From NCBI GenBank assembly GCA_037200385.1, contig JBBCGL010000001.1:1488001-1552000 (forward strand): a stretch of DNA of 64,000 nt. The letters run 5' to 3'. A program made the position numbers and the translations under genes. Under the pieces are notes generated by a model. That model had not been told where the DNA came from, did no database searches, and was given only the letters and a program-made list of their open reading frames with translations. Below, in pieces: positions 33,280 to 41,506 of this stretch. This DNA comes from Rhizomicrobium sp. GTDB taxonomy: Bacteria > Pseudomonadota > Alphaproteobacteria > Micropepsales > Micropepsaceae. The stretch's first letter is position 1, and every line of letters starts with the position of its first letter.

Positions 33280-34200
33280 GTGAAACGCATCCAGGTGGGC
33301 ATCGTCGGCGTCGGCAAGATCGCGCGGGACCAGCACGTCCCGGCCCTCGCCGCCGATCCGTCCTTCGAGATCGCGGCCTGCGTCACGCGGCATGAGGGGA
33401 TCGACGGCGTCCCCGCCTTCGCGACGATCGGCGACATGCTGGATGCGATGCCGGCGCTCGATGCCGTCGCGATCTGCACGCCGCCGCAGACCCATTTCGC
33501 GATGGCGCTGTACGCGCTCGAGCGCGGCAAGCACGTCCTGCTCGAGAAACCGCCCTGCGAGACGATGGGACAGTTCGACATGCTCGTCCGCGCGGCGGCG
33601 GCGGCGCAGCGGACGCTTTTCCAGACTTGGCACGCGCGCTATGCGGCCGGCGTCGCGCCGGCCCGGCGGCGGCTCGCGGAGCGCCGCGTCACCGGCGGGC
33701 GCATCGTATGGAAAGAAGATGTCCGGCTATGGCATCCGGGCCAGACTTGGCTATGGCAGCCCGGCGGATTCGGCGTGTTCGATCCCGGGATCAACGCGCT
33801 GTCGATCCTCAGCCACATTCTTCCGATGGCGGTGCTGATCGAAAGCGCCAACCTCTACGTTCCCGCCAATTGTCAGGCGCCGATCGCCGCCGATCTGACG
33901 CTGGTGACGACGGACGGCGCGCGGATCGCGGCGGAACTCGATTTTCGCCATGCCGGCACGCAGACCTGGAACATCGAAATTGAAACCGACCATGGCCCGC
34001 TGACCTTGTCGGAAGGCGGAAGCGCGCTGAGCCCCGCCGCGACTCAGCTGGCAACGATCGGCGAATATCCCGCCCTGTACCGCCGCTTCGCGCAGCTCAT
34101 CCATGAAGGCGCATCCGATGTGGACGGAATTCCCTTCCAGCTGGTATCCGATGCCGTCCTGGTAGGACGGCGCGTCGAGGTCGAACCCTTTCATCCTTGA
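33280..34200 (+). CDS. Gfo/Idh/MocA-type aldose 1-dehydrogenase, probable D-galactose 1-dehydrogenase
   Basis: 306 residues. The Rossmann entry is VGIVGVGKIARDQH at 6-19, followed by the EKPPC block (about 88-92, Lys contacting cofactor/substrate) and a C-terminal beta sheet with VWKEDVRLWHPGQTWLWQPGGFGVFDPGINAL. These blocks match the galactose dehydrogenase of Pseudomonas and the L-arabinose 1-dehydrogenase of Azospirillum, which share this fold. It oxidises the free sugar to its lactone with NAD(P). Position after dgoK-dgoA-symporter-gntR favours galactose. A close paralogue is at 57178 in the arabinose module. The lactonase that should follow is not in the window. Confidence 0.9.
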   Translation: MKRIQVGIVGVGKIARDQHVPALAADPSFEIAACVTRHEGIDGVPAFATIGDMLDAMPALDAVAICTPPQTHFAMALYALERGKHVLLEKPPCETMGQFDMLVRAAAAAQRTLFQTWHARYAAGVAPARRRLAERRVTGGRIVWKEDVRLWHPGQTWLWQPGGFGVFDPGINALSILSHILPMAVLIESANLYVPANCQAPIAADLTLVTTDGARIAAELDFRHAGTQTWNIEIETDHGPLTLSEGGSALSPAATQLATIGEYPALYRRFAQLIHEGASDVDGIPFQLVSDAVLVGRRVEVEPFHP

Positions 34201-34214
34201 AAGGCGCCTGCGCC

Positions 34215-34889
34215 TCAGGCGCTGCTCTTCGTCGCGACCCACACGATCGACCGTCCGCCGCGCCCTTTGTGGGCTCGTGCCTGGATCTCCTCCACCGCGA
34301 ATCCCGCGTGGCCCAGGCGGCCGACGAACGCCTTGTTCGGTGCCGCCGACCAGATCGCCAGCAATCCGCCGCGGCGAAGCGCCTGGCGCGCGATCTTGAG
34401 CCCCCGCAGGTCGTAAAGCCGGTCGTTCGCGCTGCGGCTCAATCCGTCCGGTCCGTTGTCGACGTCCAACAGGATCGCGTCGAACCGCGATCGCGCCGAC
34501 GCCATCAGTTCTCCGACATCGCCATCATGGATGCTGACCCGCGGATCAGCGAGAGATGTGCCGGTGAGCCCGGCCATGGGGCCCCTCGCCCATTCCAGGA
34601 TGGACGGCACCAGTTCGGCGACCACGACCTGCGCATCGCTGCCCAGCCCGGCGAGGGCCGCCCGCAAGGTGAAACCCATCCCGTAGCCGCCGATGAGCAT
34701 GCGGCAATTCCTCCGGCCGCGCAGGCGTTCGCAGGCGATCTCGGCCAGCGCGACTTCGGAGCCGCTCAACCGGCTGTTCATGAGCGCGGTGGCGCCGGCC
34801 ATGATCGAGAACTCGTCGCCCCGCCGCAGGAGCCGGAGCTCGCCGCCGCCGGGCACCGTCGCGGTGTCCAGATGGACCCAGGGAATCAT
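34215..34889 (-). CDS. Spermidine synthase-like methyltransferase-fold protein
   Basis: 224 residues. It shows the spermine/spermidine synthase fold: the IGGYGMGFTLRAAL glycine motif (about 66-79), VVVAELVPSILEW, DPRVSIHDGDVGEL, and the active-site-like DAILLDVDNGPDGL near 135-148. Polyamine synthases carry an Asp in this last block, which is present here, but the protein lacks the usual N-terminal strand domain, so it may be a related S-adenosylmethionine-dependent enzyme. It converges on the galactose dehydrogenase gene. Its start is only 55 bp from the left end of the IS5 element, which therefore cut it off from whatever lay upstream, most likely the GH51 operon. Confidence 0.75.
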   Translation of the reverse strand: MIPWVHLDTATVPGGGELRLLRRGDEFSIMAGATALMNSRLSGSEVALAEIACERLRGRRNCRMLIGGYGMGFTLRAALAGLGSDAQVVVAELVPSILEWARGPMAGLTGTSLADPRVSIHDGDVGELMASARSRFDAILLDVDNGPDGLSRSANDRLYDLRGLKIARQALRRGGLLAIWSAAPNKAFVGRLGHAGFAVEEIQARAHKGRGGRSIVWVATKSSA

Positions 34890-34944
34890 GGCGAGCGTCC
34901 TTCGTGCGCGCGATGGCCGTCTGAGATCCGCGCACGGACCTTAG

Positions 34945-34962
34945 AGACTGTTTGAAAAGTCG
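34945..34962 (+). repeat. Left terminal inverted repeat of the IS5-type element
   Basis: GAGACTGTTTGAAAAGTC, an exact inverted match to 37781-37798, preceded by the TTA duplication. Confidence 0.9.
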
Positions 34963-35095
34963 GTTACACGGCTACTTTACACAACAGGCAGCTGAGCAAT
35001 AGCTGGCGGTTAGCGGCTTGTCGGCTTTCCGACACCAAGGGTTGAGCGATTTTTACGCTTTGAAGGCACTCTGAACGCAATGCGGCCAGAGCATC

Positions 35096-35929
35096 CTAAA
35101 CAGCCTTGGGCGGACGCGGCGGCCAAGCGACGGTATTCGGATTAGGTTTCAACCGATTCAACATCAGGCTGACGCAAGACCAACGAACCATCGCGACCGA
35201 GTTTTTCGTCAGCCGTTCTTGATCCTTGTCGAGCCGTCGATAGCCGTTGAACCAACCAAAGGTCCGTTCGACCACCCACCGCTTTTGGATTGGCACGAAT
35301 TTCTTCGCCTTCTGATGTACGCCCTTCTTGATGCTGACAACCGCGCCGACGGCCTCCAACGCGAAATTGCGGAAGCGCTCGCCGCGATAGGCACCATCGG
35401 CATAGACCTTCTTCAACCGGCGTCCCTTCAAGAAGCGAGAGGCCAAGCGAAGAACTCTCCTGCCGCCCTCGATATCGGATACTTTGGCGTGCGTTACCAA
35501 GATCGAAATCGGTAGGCCGAGAATATCGACAGCGACATGCCGTTTGCGACCGACCAGGCGCTTGGCACCGTCGTAATTCTTTTCTCTGCTGACGGTACGG
35601 CCCGTTTTTATCGTCTGGCTATCGACGATGGCTATCGTCGGATACAGCTTCTTGCCTTCGCTGCGGCGGACTTTGCCGAACAACTTGCGCTGGATTTTCC
35701 GCAGCGTTCCATCGGCCTGCCAGGCCATGAAATATTCGTAGACGGTTCGCCACGGCGGGAAATCGCCAGGAATGAAGCGCCATTGGCACCCGGTCTTGAG
35801 AAGGTAGAAAATCGCGTCGCAAACGCGACGTAAGTTTGTCTTGCGTGGCCGTCCACCCGACTTGGGCGGGGGCAAAAGAGAGCCGATCACCGTCCACTGC
35901 TGGTCGGTGAGATCTGATGGATATGACAC
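35096..35929 (-). CDS. IS5-family DDE transposase
   Basis: About 277 residues from the GTG at 35929 (VSYPSDLTDQQW); the frame continues upstream to a TTG at 35983. An N-terminal helix-turn-helix-like region (SDLTDQQWTVIGSLLPPPKSGGRPRK) precedes the catalytic core with Asp in AIVDSQTIKTG, Asp in VYADGAYRGERF and Glu in RWVVERTFGWFNGYRRL, the DDE triad of the IS5 family with the Y-(2)-R-(3)-E-(6)-K-like signature region. It cuts and rejoins the terminal repeats at 34945 and 37798. The frame is uninterrupted, unlike many IS427-type elements that need a frameshift, so the element could still be active. Confidence 0.92.
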   Translation of the reverse strand: MSYPSDLTDQQWTVIGSLLPPPKSGGRPRKTNLRRVCDAIFYLLKTGCQWRFIPGDFPPWRTVYEYFMAWQADGTLRKIQRKLFGKVRRSEGKKLYPTIAIVDSQTIKTGRTVSREKNYDGAKRLVGRKRHVAVDILGLPISILVTHAKVSDIEGGRRVLRLASRFLKGRRLKKVYADGAYRGERFRNFALEAVGAVVSIKKGVHQKAKKFVPIQKRWVVERTFGWFNGYRRLDKDQERLTKNSVAMVRWSCVSLMLNRLKPNPNTVAWPPRPPKAV

Positions 35930-36316
35930 GGTTTCCGGCCAGCTACGGCCATTCGCCTCAAATTCTACTGCTGATTGTACCAAGTTTTACGAGCGGGACC
36001 AAACGGTTATGATGTCTTACAAAGTAAATAACTGTGATATATCAAACACTTGTGAGTATTGAAGAAATATTATTACACGGTCGTTGCGCTCGTATTGGCT
36101 TTGCGGCACCATCATATAGCTGCGTAGCTGCGGCGAAACCACAGGGAAGCCCCACGTCGGGCGGCCCACTGAATGCAATAGCCTCCTGATGTGCGAAAGC
36201 ACGTCTGCGCGAATAGGTGGGGCATGTTTGCCCTTGAGGTTTCCATGCAGCTAACCGCCCGGCACCAGGGACGGTAAGCGGCGGCATTGGTGCGTTCTCG
36301 TAGCTGGGGACGGCAA
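35930..36316. other. Non-coding stretch inside the IS5-type element
   Basis: 387 bp between the transposase start and the first passenger gene. It contains only small potential hairpins (for example GTGC-GAAA-GCAC near 36192) and a lower-GC segment around 36000-36080. It presumably holds the promoters of the transposase (leftward) and of the cargo (rightward). I see no gene and no copy of the terminal repeat here, so the transposase is not a separate, shorter IS nested in the element. Confidence 0.5.
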
Positions 36317-36472
36317 ATGGCTAAAAGAGAATACCGCGACAAGACCGGCAAGCTGCTGGGTTATTCACAAAACGAATCTGATCGCACGGGCATCAAAGGG
36401 CCGAAAGGTCTGTTGATCTTCATTCTGTTTATGGTGGCGTTCGGCATCGCCAAACACTTCCACTGGATTTGA
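36317..36472 (+). CDS. Small single-span membrane protein, IS passenger gene 1
   Basis: 51 residues from ATG 36317 with a GGGGA ribosome site. Residues 1-15 read MAKREYRDKTGKLLG, a YRD-x-x-G-x-x-x-G motif seen in many small mobile-element proteins. Residues about 30-47 (GLLIFILFMVAFGIAKHF) form one transmembrane helix. The function is unknown. It precedes passenger gene 2 by 56 bp, and the low-GC composition shared with the other two passengers suggests they travelled together. A longer start at 36287 is possible but has no ribosome site. Confidence 0.5.
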   Translation: MAKREYRDKTGKLLGYSQNESDRTGIKGPKGLLIFILFMVAFGIAKHFHWI

Positions 36473-36528
36473 GTTATGGTGACGCGGCGAGAAAACGCCG
36501 CCCGCAAAGGCCCAATTGGGGACTTGGC

Positions 36529-36822
36529 ATGTCAGACGATGATTTCTTTTCGAATGTGATGAAATCCGCCGAGAGAGCGCGGGCACTAATCGCTCGTAAG
36601 CCGGACAAAGAATTTTATTTTGAATCGCCTATAGTCGTACAAAAATCCCCTGAGGGCGCGATTTTCCTCGATGGGCTGGTAGCGGTGGTTGGTACGCAGG
36701 ATCCTCTGAAACTTCGTATTCACCTCGCACCGGAAATAGCACAAAACCTTCGGGGCGCACTTGAAATGGTCGAAGATAAGCCGGATTGCCCCATAGTATT
36801 AAACGTAGACCAAACCAACTAA
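36529..36822 (+). CDS. Small soluble protein of unknown function, IS passenger gene 2
   Basis: 97 residues from ATG 36529, preceded by GGGGAC. No signal peptide or membrane segment. The sequence has an acidic start (MSDDDFF), a central strand-rich part (KEFYFESPIVVQKSPEGAIFLDGLVAVV) and a C-terminal helix plus strand (LAPEIAQNLRGALEMVEDKPDCPIVLNV), which reads as a small compact alpha/beta domain. I do not recognise the family. Its place between a membrane peptide gene and the SLATT gene makes it a candidate partner or immunity factor, which is inference only. Confidence 0.55.
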   Translation: MSDDDFFSNVMKSAERARALIARKPDKEFYFESPIVVQKSPEGAIFLDGLVAVVGTQDPLKLRIHLAPEIAQNLRGALEMVEDKPDCPIVLNVDQTN

Positions 36823-37002
36823 GAGTTACTGATAGACTGAATTTCACTTGAAGCCTCGTTCGCGATTGGCTCGGTAAATTACTAAGTTTCCAATCGCCTA
36901 CGAAGCCCGCGTTGGCCGATTTGCTCTCTACACGGATTTTAAGGACACCAGTCATGTTAAAAATTATACCCAGCCTCAAGTTTCGCCTCTAAAGAGGGTT
37001 AG

Positions 37003-37656
37003 ATGGCTACTAACGTTGAAAAGCTACTTGAAGACATGAGTAGTACGAAGGGTGCACGCTTCAACGCGGCAAAGCGGTTGGAGGGGCGCGATAAACGCAT
37101 GGCCCTTCTCACTGCCATGGCGTCAGCTTTGGTAATCGCGCTAACGGTACTGCCATTTATCTATCGCCTGACGGGCACGGTTTCAGGGGATCTGAGCGCG
37201 CTGACGCTAGCGATGTCTGTTTTAATTCTGGCTATCTCGCTACTTCAATACAGCAACAACGATGCGGTGAATGCGGAGCAACATCATAGATGTGCGTTGG
37301 AAATAAATGAACTCCGACGTGAATTGCGTGCACGAGCGGACGTCATAACGCCGGAGCAAATAAAGGATTTCGGAGAACGATATGGACGAATTTTGCAAAA
37401 ATACAGCATCAATCAAGATGACGTGGACTACGACAAATACCGACTCGAACATCCCGAAATGCATCCGCTGGGCTGGACCGCTCGACTGAGAATCCACTGG
37501 CGTCTGGCTTTGGCAAATAATTGGCAGTCCGCGTTTATGTGGCTGATTGTTATATTCGCGGTGTGGTTTTTTGTTTTCCACATTCTTCCCGCTCGTGATC
37601 TCGGCTTACAACTCACACAGCCGTGCATTCAAGATTGCCCGCCAAAAGCAAAGTAA
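37003..37656 (+). CDS. SLATT-type membrane protein, IS passenger gene 3
   Basis: 217 residues from ATG 37003 (AAGAGGG ribosome site). The N-terminal part reads KGARFNAAKRLEGRDKRMALLTAMASALVI, then two close transmembrane helices (about 34-54 and 65-82) and the block AEQHHRCALEINELRRELR at 91-109. That arrangement matches SLATT domains (SMODS- and SLOG-associated two-TM effectors), which are predicted pore-forming effectors of nucleotide-dependent bacterial defence systems. A third hydrophobic helix lies at about 177-195. Normally a nucleotide-generating or sensing gene is adjacent; here only two unknown small genes are. The assignment rests on motif recognition, not on a search. Confidence 0.7.
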   Translation: MATNVEKLLEDMSSTKGARFNAAKRLEGRDKRMALLTAMASALVIALTVLPFIYRLTGTVSGDLSALTLAMSVLILAISLLQYSNNDAVNAEQHHRCALEINELRRELRARADVITPEQIKDFGERYGRILQKYSINQDDVDYDKYRLEHPEMHPLGWTARLRIHWRLALANNWQSAFMWLIVIFAVWFFVFHILPARDLGLQLTQPCIQDCPPKAK

Positions 37657-37780
37657 TATTTGAAGCGACGCTTCTCCTATGCAATATGGCTCAAAATACT
37701 GTTCATGGTTTGTTTTGCAAATAACTGAGCTTTGTCAACCGGTTATAGCGCGCCATAAACCACAATTTGCTCTTTGCACG

Positions 37781-37798
37781 GACTTTTCAAACAGTCTC
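37781..37798 (-). repeat. Right terminal inverted repeat of the IS5-type element
   Basis: Exact complement of the left repeat, followed by the TTA duplication at 37799-37801. Between the SLATT stop (37656) and this repeat there is no other feature. Confidence 0.9.
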
Positions 37799-37836
37799 TT
37801 AGATCACACTGCGGGCCATTCCCGAACGGGCGCCGT

Positions 37837-39339
37837 TCATTCTCTTTCCAGGACGAAGACGTTCCAGGACAGCGGCCGAAGCGTCGCCTGCAGCGTAACG
37901 CCATCGGCGACCGCCGCGTGACTCGGCCGCGGTGCCACGGTATCGGGCGCATGGCTGGTGTTCTCCGCCTTCAGATCGGCATGGCAAAGCTCGTTCGCCA
38001 GGACCAGCTTATGATGTCCCAGGGCCCGCAATTCCACCGCCAGCTCCACCGACCGGGCGAGATCGCGGTTGAGTGCGAAGACCGCGACGCGGCCGCTGTC
38101 TTCGTCATGGACGACGCTCTTCAACAGCGGCTCGCGTCCGGCTTGTGCGGACACCTCGCCGCCGCTGGACGCGGTCCGCAGGACCGTGCCCCGCCCATAC
38201 CGCGCCGCCTGCGCGAAGGGATGGAAGATCGTCTGCCGCCAGGCCGGGCCGCCTTCCTCCGTCATGATCGCGCCGATGACGTTCACGAGCTGGGCCAGGC
38301 AGGCCGCCTTCACGCGGTCGGCATTGTTCATCAGCGTGATGAGCACGCCGCCGACGATCAGCGCGTCTTCGAAATTGTAGACCTCCTCGATCAGCTTCGG
38401 CGCGACCGGCCAGCCCGGCTTGCGCAGATGGGAAGCATCGCGGGCCTTGTACCAGACGTTCCATTCGTCCAGCGACAGCATGATGCGCTTGGGCGACCGG
38501 CGCTTCGCCGCCACCGCGTCCGCGATCGCCGCCACTTCCTTGATGAAGGACTCGAGATCCTCGATGACCGAGAAATAGGATGCGATGTCGTCGGCGTCGT
38601 TCCGGAAATACTGGTGCAGCGAGATGAAATCGACCTGGTCGAAGCAGCGTTCGAGGACGTCGTGCTCCCAGTGGCCATAGGTGGGCATGTCGCGGCTGGA
38701 GGAGCCGCAGGCCGCGAGCTCGACGCCGGGATCGACCCAGCGCATGACCTTGGCGGTCTCCTGCGCCACGCGCCCATATTCCGCGGCGGTCTTCTGGCAG
38801 ATCTGCCAGGGACCGTCCATCTCGTTGCCCAGGCACCAGAGCTTGATGCCGTGCGGCGCCTCGTAGCCGTGGCTCCGGCGCAGGTCGGAATAATGCGTGC
38901 CGCCCGGATGATTGCAGTATTCGATGAAATGGCGGGCCTCGTCGGGGCCGCGCGTGCCCAGATTGACCGCGAACATCGGCTCGACCGCCGCCGCCTTGCA
39001 CCAAGTGATGAACTCGTTGGTGCCGAACGCATTGGTCTCGGTGCTGCCCCATGCCAGGTCGAGGCGCACGGGGCGTTCCTCTTTCGGCCCGACGCCATCT
39101 TCCCAATTGTAGCCGGAGAGGAAATTGCCGCCGGGATAGCGCACGATCGTGACGCCGAGCTCCCGCGTCAGCGCGAGGACGTCCTGCCGGAAGCCGTTCG
39201 CGTCGGCCGTCGGATGGCCCGGCTCGTAGATGCCGCCATAGACGCAACGGCCCATATGCTCGACGAAGGTGCCGAAGATGCGGCGGTCCAGCGGCCCGAT
39301 CGCGAAATCCCGGTCGACGACGATTTTGCTGGTCGGCAT
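37837..39339 (-). CDS. Glycoside hydrolase family 51 alpha-L-arabinofuranosidase (cytoplasmic)
   Basis: 500 residues from ATG 39339. No signal peptide. GH51 landmarks: GTFVEHMGRCVYGGIYEP near 23-40, RYPGGNF, acid/base Glu173 in LWCLGNEMDGPW and nucleophile Glu292 in MLSLDEWNVWY. It releases arabinofuranose from short arabino-oligosaccharides inside the cell, which fits its place as last gene of the ABC importer operon (14 bp after the binding-protein stop). A second GH51 enzyme at 48165 has a signal peptide, so the pair covers both compartments. Downstream of the stop lies the right end of the IS5 element (38 bp). Confidence 0.95.
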   Translation of the reverse strand: MPTSKIVVDRDFAIGPLDRRIFGTFVEHMGRCVYGGIYEPGHPTADANGFRQDVLALTRELGVTIVRYPGGNFLSGYNWEDGVGPKEERPVRLDLAWGSTETNAFGTNEFITWCKAAAVEPMFAVNLGTRGPDEARHFIEYCNHPGGTHYSDLRRSHGYEAPHGIKLWCLGNEMDGPWQICQKTAAEYGRVAQETAKVMRWVDPGVELAACGSSSRDMPTYGHWEHDVLERCFDQVDFISLHQYFRNDADDIASYFSVIEDLESFIKEVAAIADAVAAKRRSPKRIMLSLDEWNVWYKARDASHLRKPGWPVAPKLIEEVYNFEDALIVGGVLITLMNNADRVKAACLAQLVNVIGAIMTEEGGPAWRQTIFHPFAQAARYGRGTVLRTASSGGEVSAQAGREPLLKSVVHDEDSGRVAVFALNRDLARSVELAVELRALGHHKLVLANELCHADLKAENTSHAPDTVAPRPSHAAVADGVTLQATLRPLSWNVFVLERE

Positions 39340-39353
39340 GGCAGGAGGCTCCG

Positions 39354-40673
39354 TCAAAGCAGGTTGAAAAGGACGTCATTCACGCGGCGCTCGGCATCGG
39401 CCAGCGCCGTATCGATGGGTTTCTGGCCGGTGATGGCGGATTCCATCTCTTCGGAGATGATCTGCTGGATCAGGAATTGACGCTGGACGCCGGGCGCGAG
39501 CGGCGCGGCGGTGTCCACCAGCTTCGCGATGTCGCCGCGATGCGGCAAGGCGCGCCAGCGCGCGCTCGCGATGACCGCCGAATAGGCCGGCAGGTGGCCG
39601 GTCCGCGACCACGCGAAGTCGTTGTCCTTGAGGAACCGCAGCAGCCGGAAGATCGCCCGGGTCTTCTGCGGACTGCGCTGCGCCGTCGGTACCACCCACG
39701 AATGCCCGTCGGCATAGGTTGCGTCGCGCGCCGGATAGAGCTGCGGATAGGGCACGACCGCATAACCGCCGGCGAGCGGCGAGCCGGGCTGCCGCGCCGC
39801 CTGGTCGAAGGCGCCGATCATCCAGGTCCCGACGAGATAGACGCCGCCCTGTCCGTTCAGGAACGCCGCCGTCGCGGCCGTATAGTCCTGGTTCTTGGTG
39901 GTGAGACCTTCGTCATAGAGCTGCTTGAAGAGCTGCAGAATGCGATGGGCCTGCGGCGTCTGGAGCTTGATGTGGCGCGGGTCGGCGAAGAAACCGGCGT
40001 CCTGCTGCAGGAGGAAGGTGAAAAGGTTGCGCGCATAGGCGGACGGCTCGTTCACCATCGATTGGATGAGATAGGGCTTGCCCGTCGCGTGCGTGAACTG
40101 CCGCGCCTGCGCCAGAAGCTCCTCCGGATTGTGCGGCATCAACGGCTTGCCGTCGCGCACCAGTCCGGCGGTGCGGAACAGATTGAGGTTCACGTGCCAA
40201 AGCATCGCCCAGTTGTCGAACGGCAAGGCGTAGACGCGTCCACCGCGCATCACGCCGGCGCGCGCCGCGGGCGTGAAGCCGGCGGGATCGACGCCCACCG
40301 ATCTCAGCCCGGCGTCGAGCGGCGCGATGAGGCCGCGCTGGCTGTAGTCCGAGATCACCGACTGATGCATCGTCACCAGGTCGGGCGGATCGCCGGCGGC
40401 GAGTTCGGCGGAAAGCTGATCGTAGCCCGGCCAATAGACGACGTTCACCTTGACGTGGATGTCGCGGTTTTGCGCGTTGAAGCGATTGACCAGCGTGGTG
40501 ATAATCCCGCACTCGCCTTCGGCTGCCGACACGTCGACCGACCCGCCATACTCGGCGTCGCAGGCGCCGAAGAAGCGCTGAAGCGTGAGCTCCACAGGAC
40601 CTGAGGATTCACGCTGGCAACCGGCGGCAAGGACCGTCGCGACCAGGGCGAACAGCGCGAGGATCCGCCGCAT
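39354..40673 (-). CDS. ABC transporter sugar-binding lipoprotein
   Basis: 439 residues from ATG 40673. The N-terminus is a lipoprotein signal (VATVLAAGCQ, lipobox LAAGC), unusual for a proteobacterial periplasmic binding protein, which is more often soluble. The rest is the extracellular solute-binding family 1 fold, with VVYWPGYDQLSAELAAGDPPDLVTMHQSVISDYSQRGLI and ALPFDNWAMLWHVNL typical of CUT1 oligosaccharide binders. The start overlaps the permease stop (ATGA). It would capture arabino-oligosaccharides in the periplasm for the two permeases upstream in the operon. Confidence 0.92.
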   Translation of the reverse strand: MRRILALFALVATVLAAGCQRESSGPVELTLQRFFGACDAEYGGSVDVSAAEGECGIITTLVNRFNAQNRDIHVKVNVVYWPGYDQLSAELAAGDPPDLVTMHQSVISDYSQRGLIAPLDAGLRSVGVDPAGFTPAARAGVMRGGRVYALPFDNWAMLWHVNLNLFRTAGLVRDGKPLMPHNPEELLAQARQFTHATGKPYLIQSMVNEPSAYARNLFTFLLQQDAGFFADPRHIKLQTPQAHRILQLFKQLYDEGLTTKNQDYTAATAAFLNGQGGVYLVGTWMIGAFDQAARQPGSPLAGGYAVVPYPQLYPARDATYADGHSWVVPTAQRSPQKTRAIFRLLRFLKDNDFAWSRTGHLPAYSAVIASARWRALPHRGDIAKLVDTAAPLAPGVQRQFLIQQIISEEMESAITGQKPIDTALADAERRVNDVLFNLL

Positions 40674-41506
40674 CACGCCGCCGCCCGCACGCCGGCCACG
40701 ATGTAGCGCTGGAAGATCACATAGACGATCAGGATGGGCACGCTGGCGAACACGGCCTGCGCCATCAGGAAGCCCAGTCCGTTGGTCTGGGCGAAGTTCA
40801 TCTGCGAAGACGCGACGCCCACCGTCAGCGTGTACATGCGCGAATTGGTCGCCGAGATCAGCGGCCACCAATAGTCGTTCCAGGTCGACAGGAAGGTGAA
40901 GATGCCGAGCGTCGCCTGCGCCGGAAGCGATTGCGGCAGCAGGATGCGCCAGAAGGTCTTGAACCGCGACGCGCCGTCGAGCCAAGCGGCCTCTTCCAGT
41001 TCCTTCGGCATGGCGCGGAAATACTGCGTCATCAGGAACACGCCGAACGGCGCGGCGAGGCCGGGGAAGATCAGCCCGCCATAGCTGTTGTGCAGGCCGA
41101 GAGCGCCGAACATCTGATGGCGCGCGATGATCACCGATTGCTCGGGGATCGCGAGACCGAACAGCACGAGGACGAAGACGATGTCGCGACCGGGAAACCT
41201 GAGACGCGCGAAGCCATAGCCGGCAAGCGACGACAGGCAAAGAACACCGGCGGTGACGCCGAGCGAGACGATGGTGCTGTTGAGCAGCCAGAAGAACACC
41301 GCCGAATGGCCGAGGATGTCGGCATAGTTCTCCAGCGTATAGGGCGGCGCGAAGGCGCTCGCCGTGCCGCGCAGAAGCGCGTCATTGGCCTTCAGCGACA
41401 GCAGCAAAGTCCAGAGCAGCGGTGCGGCCATGGCGAGCGCCGCGAGCCCGAGCGCGGCGGCGGCTGTCCAGTTGCGGCCCCGGCCGGGATTGCGCATCGC
41501 CGTCAT
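40673..41506 (-). CDS. ABC transporter permease, CUT1 family (MalG/UgpE-like)
   Basis: 277 residues from ATG 41506, six hydrophobic segments. The EAA loop that contacts the ATPase is KELEEAAWLDGASRFKTFWRILLPQSLPA. The start overlaps the preceding permease stop by 4 bp and its own stop overlaps the binding-protein start, so the three are translationally coupled. It forms the inner-membrane channel together with the permease at 41503. The last part (FQRYIVAGVRAAA) is the characteristic MalG-type C-terminus. Frames extending further upstream cover the other permease in another frame and are not genes. Confidence 0.93.
   Translation of the reverse strand: MTAMRNPGRGRNWTAAAALGLAALAMAAPLLWTLLLSLKANDALLRGTASAFAPPYTLENYADILGHSAVFFWLLNSTIVSLGVTAGVLCLSSLAGYGFARLRFPGRDIVFVLVLFGLAIPEQSVIIARHQMFGALGLHNSYGGLIFPGLAAPFGVFLMTQYFRAMPKELEEAAWLDGASRFKTFWRILLPQSLPAQATLGIFTFLSTWNDYWWPLISATNSRMYTLTVGVASSQMNFAQTNGLGFLMAQAVFASVPILIVYVIFQRYIVAGVRAAA

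Larger units (their letters stand above)
34945..37798. mobile_element. IS5-family insertion element with passenger genes (2854 bp)
   Basis: Both ends carry the same 18-bp terminal inverted repeat, GAGACTGTTTGAAAAGTC (34945-34962 and its complement at 37781-37798). The element is flanked on each side by TTA (34942-34944 and 37799-37801), a 3-bp target duplication of the T-N-A kind used by the IS427 branch of IS5. Inside are one transposase on the minus strand and three small genes on the plus strand that are not transposition genes. Ordinary IS5 elements are about 0.8-1.3 kb, so this one is expanded by cargo. The cargo half has visibly lower G+C than the host. Removing the element would restore GGACCTTAGATC at the site. 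Confidence 0.88.

Noticed and set aside
34945-37798. The 2.85-kb element as a composite of two IS copies or a short IS plus unrelated host DNA
   Set aside because: Only one transposase and only one pair of terminal repeats are visible, no repeat copy occurs near 36000, and the TTA duplication flanks the whole unit.
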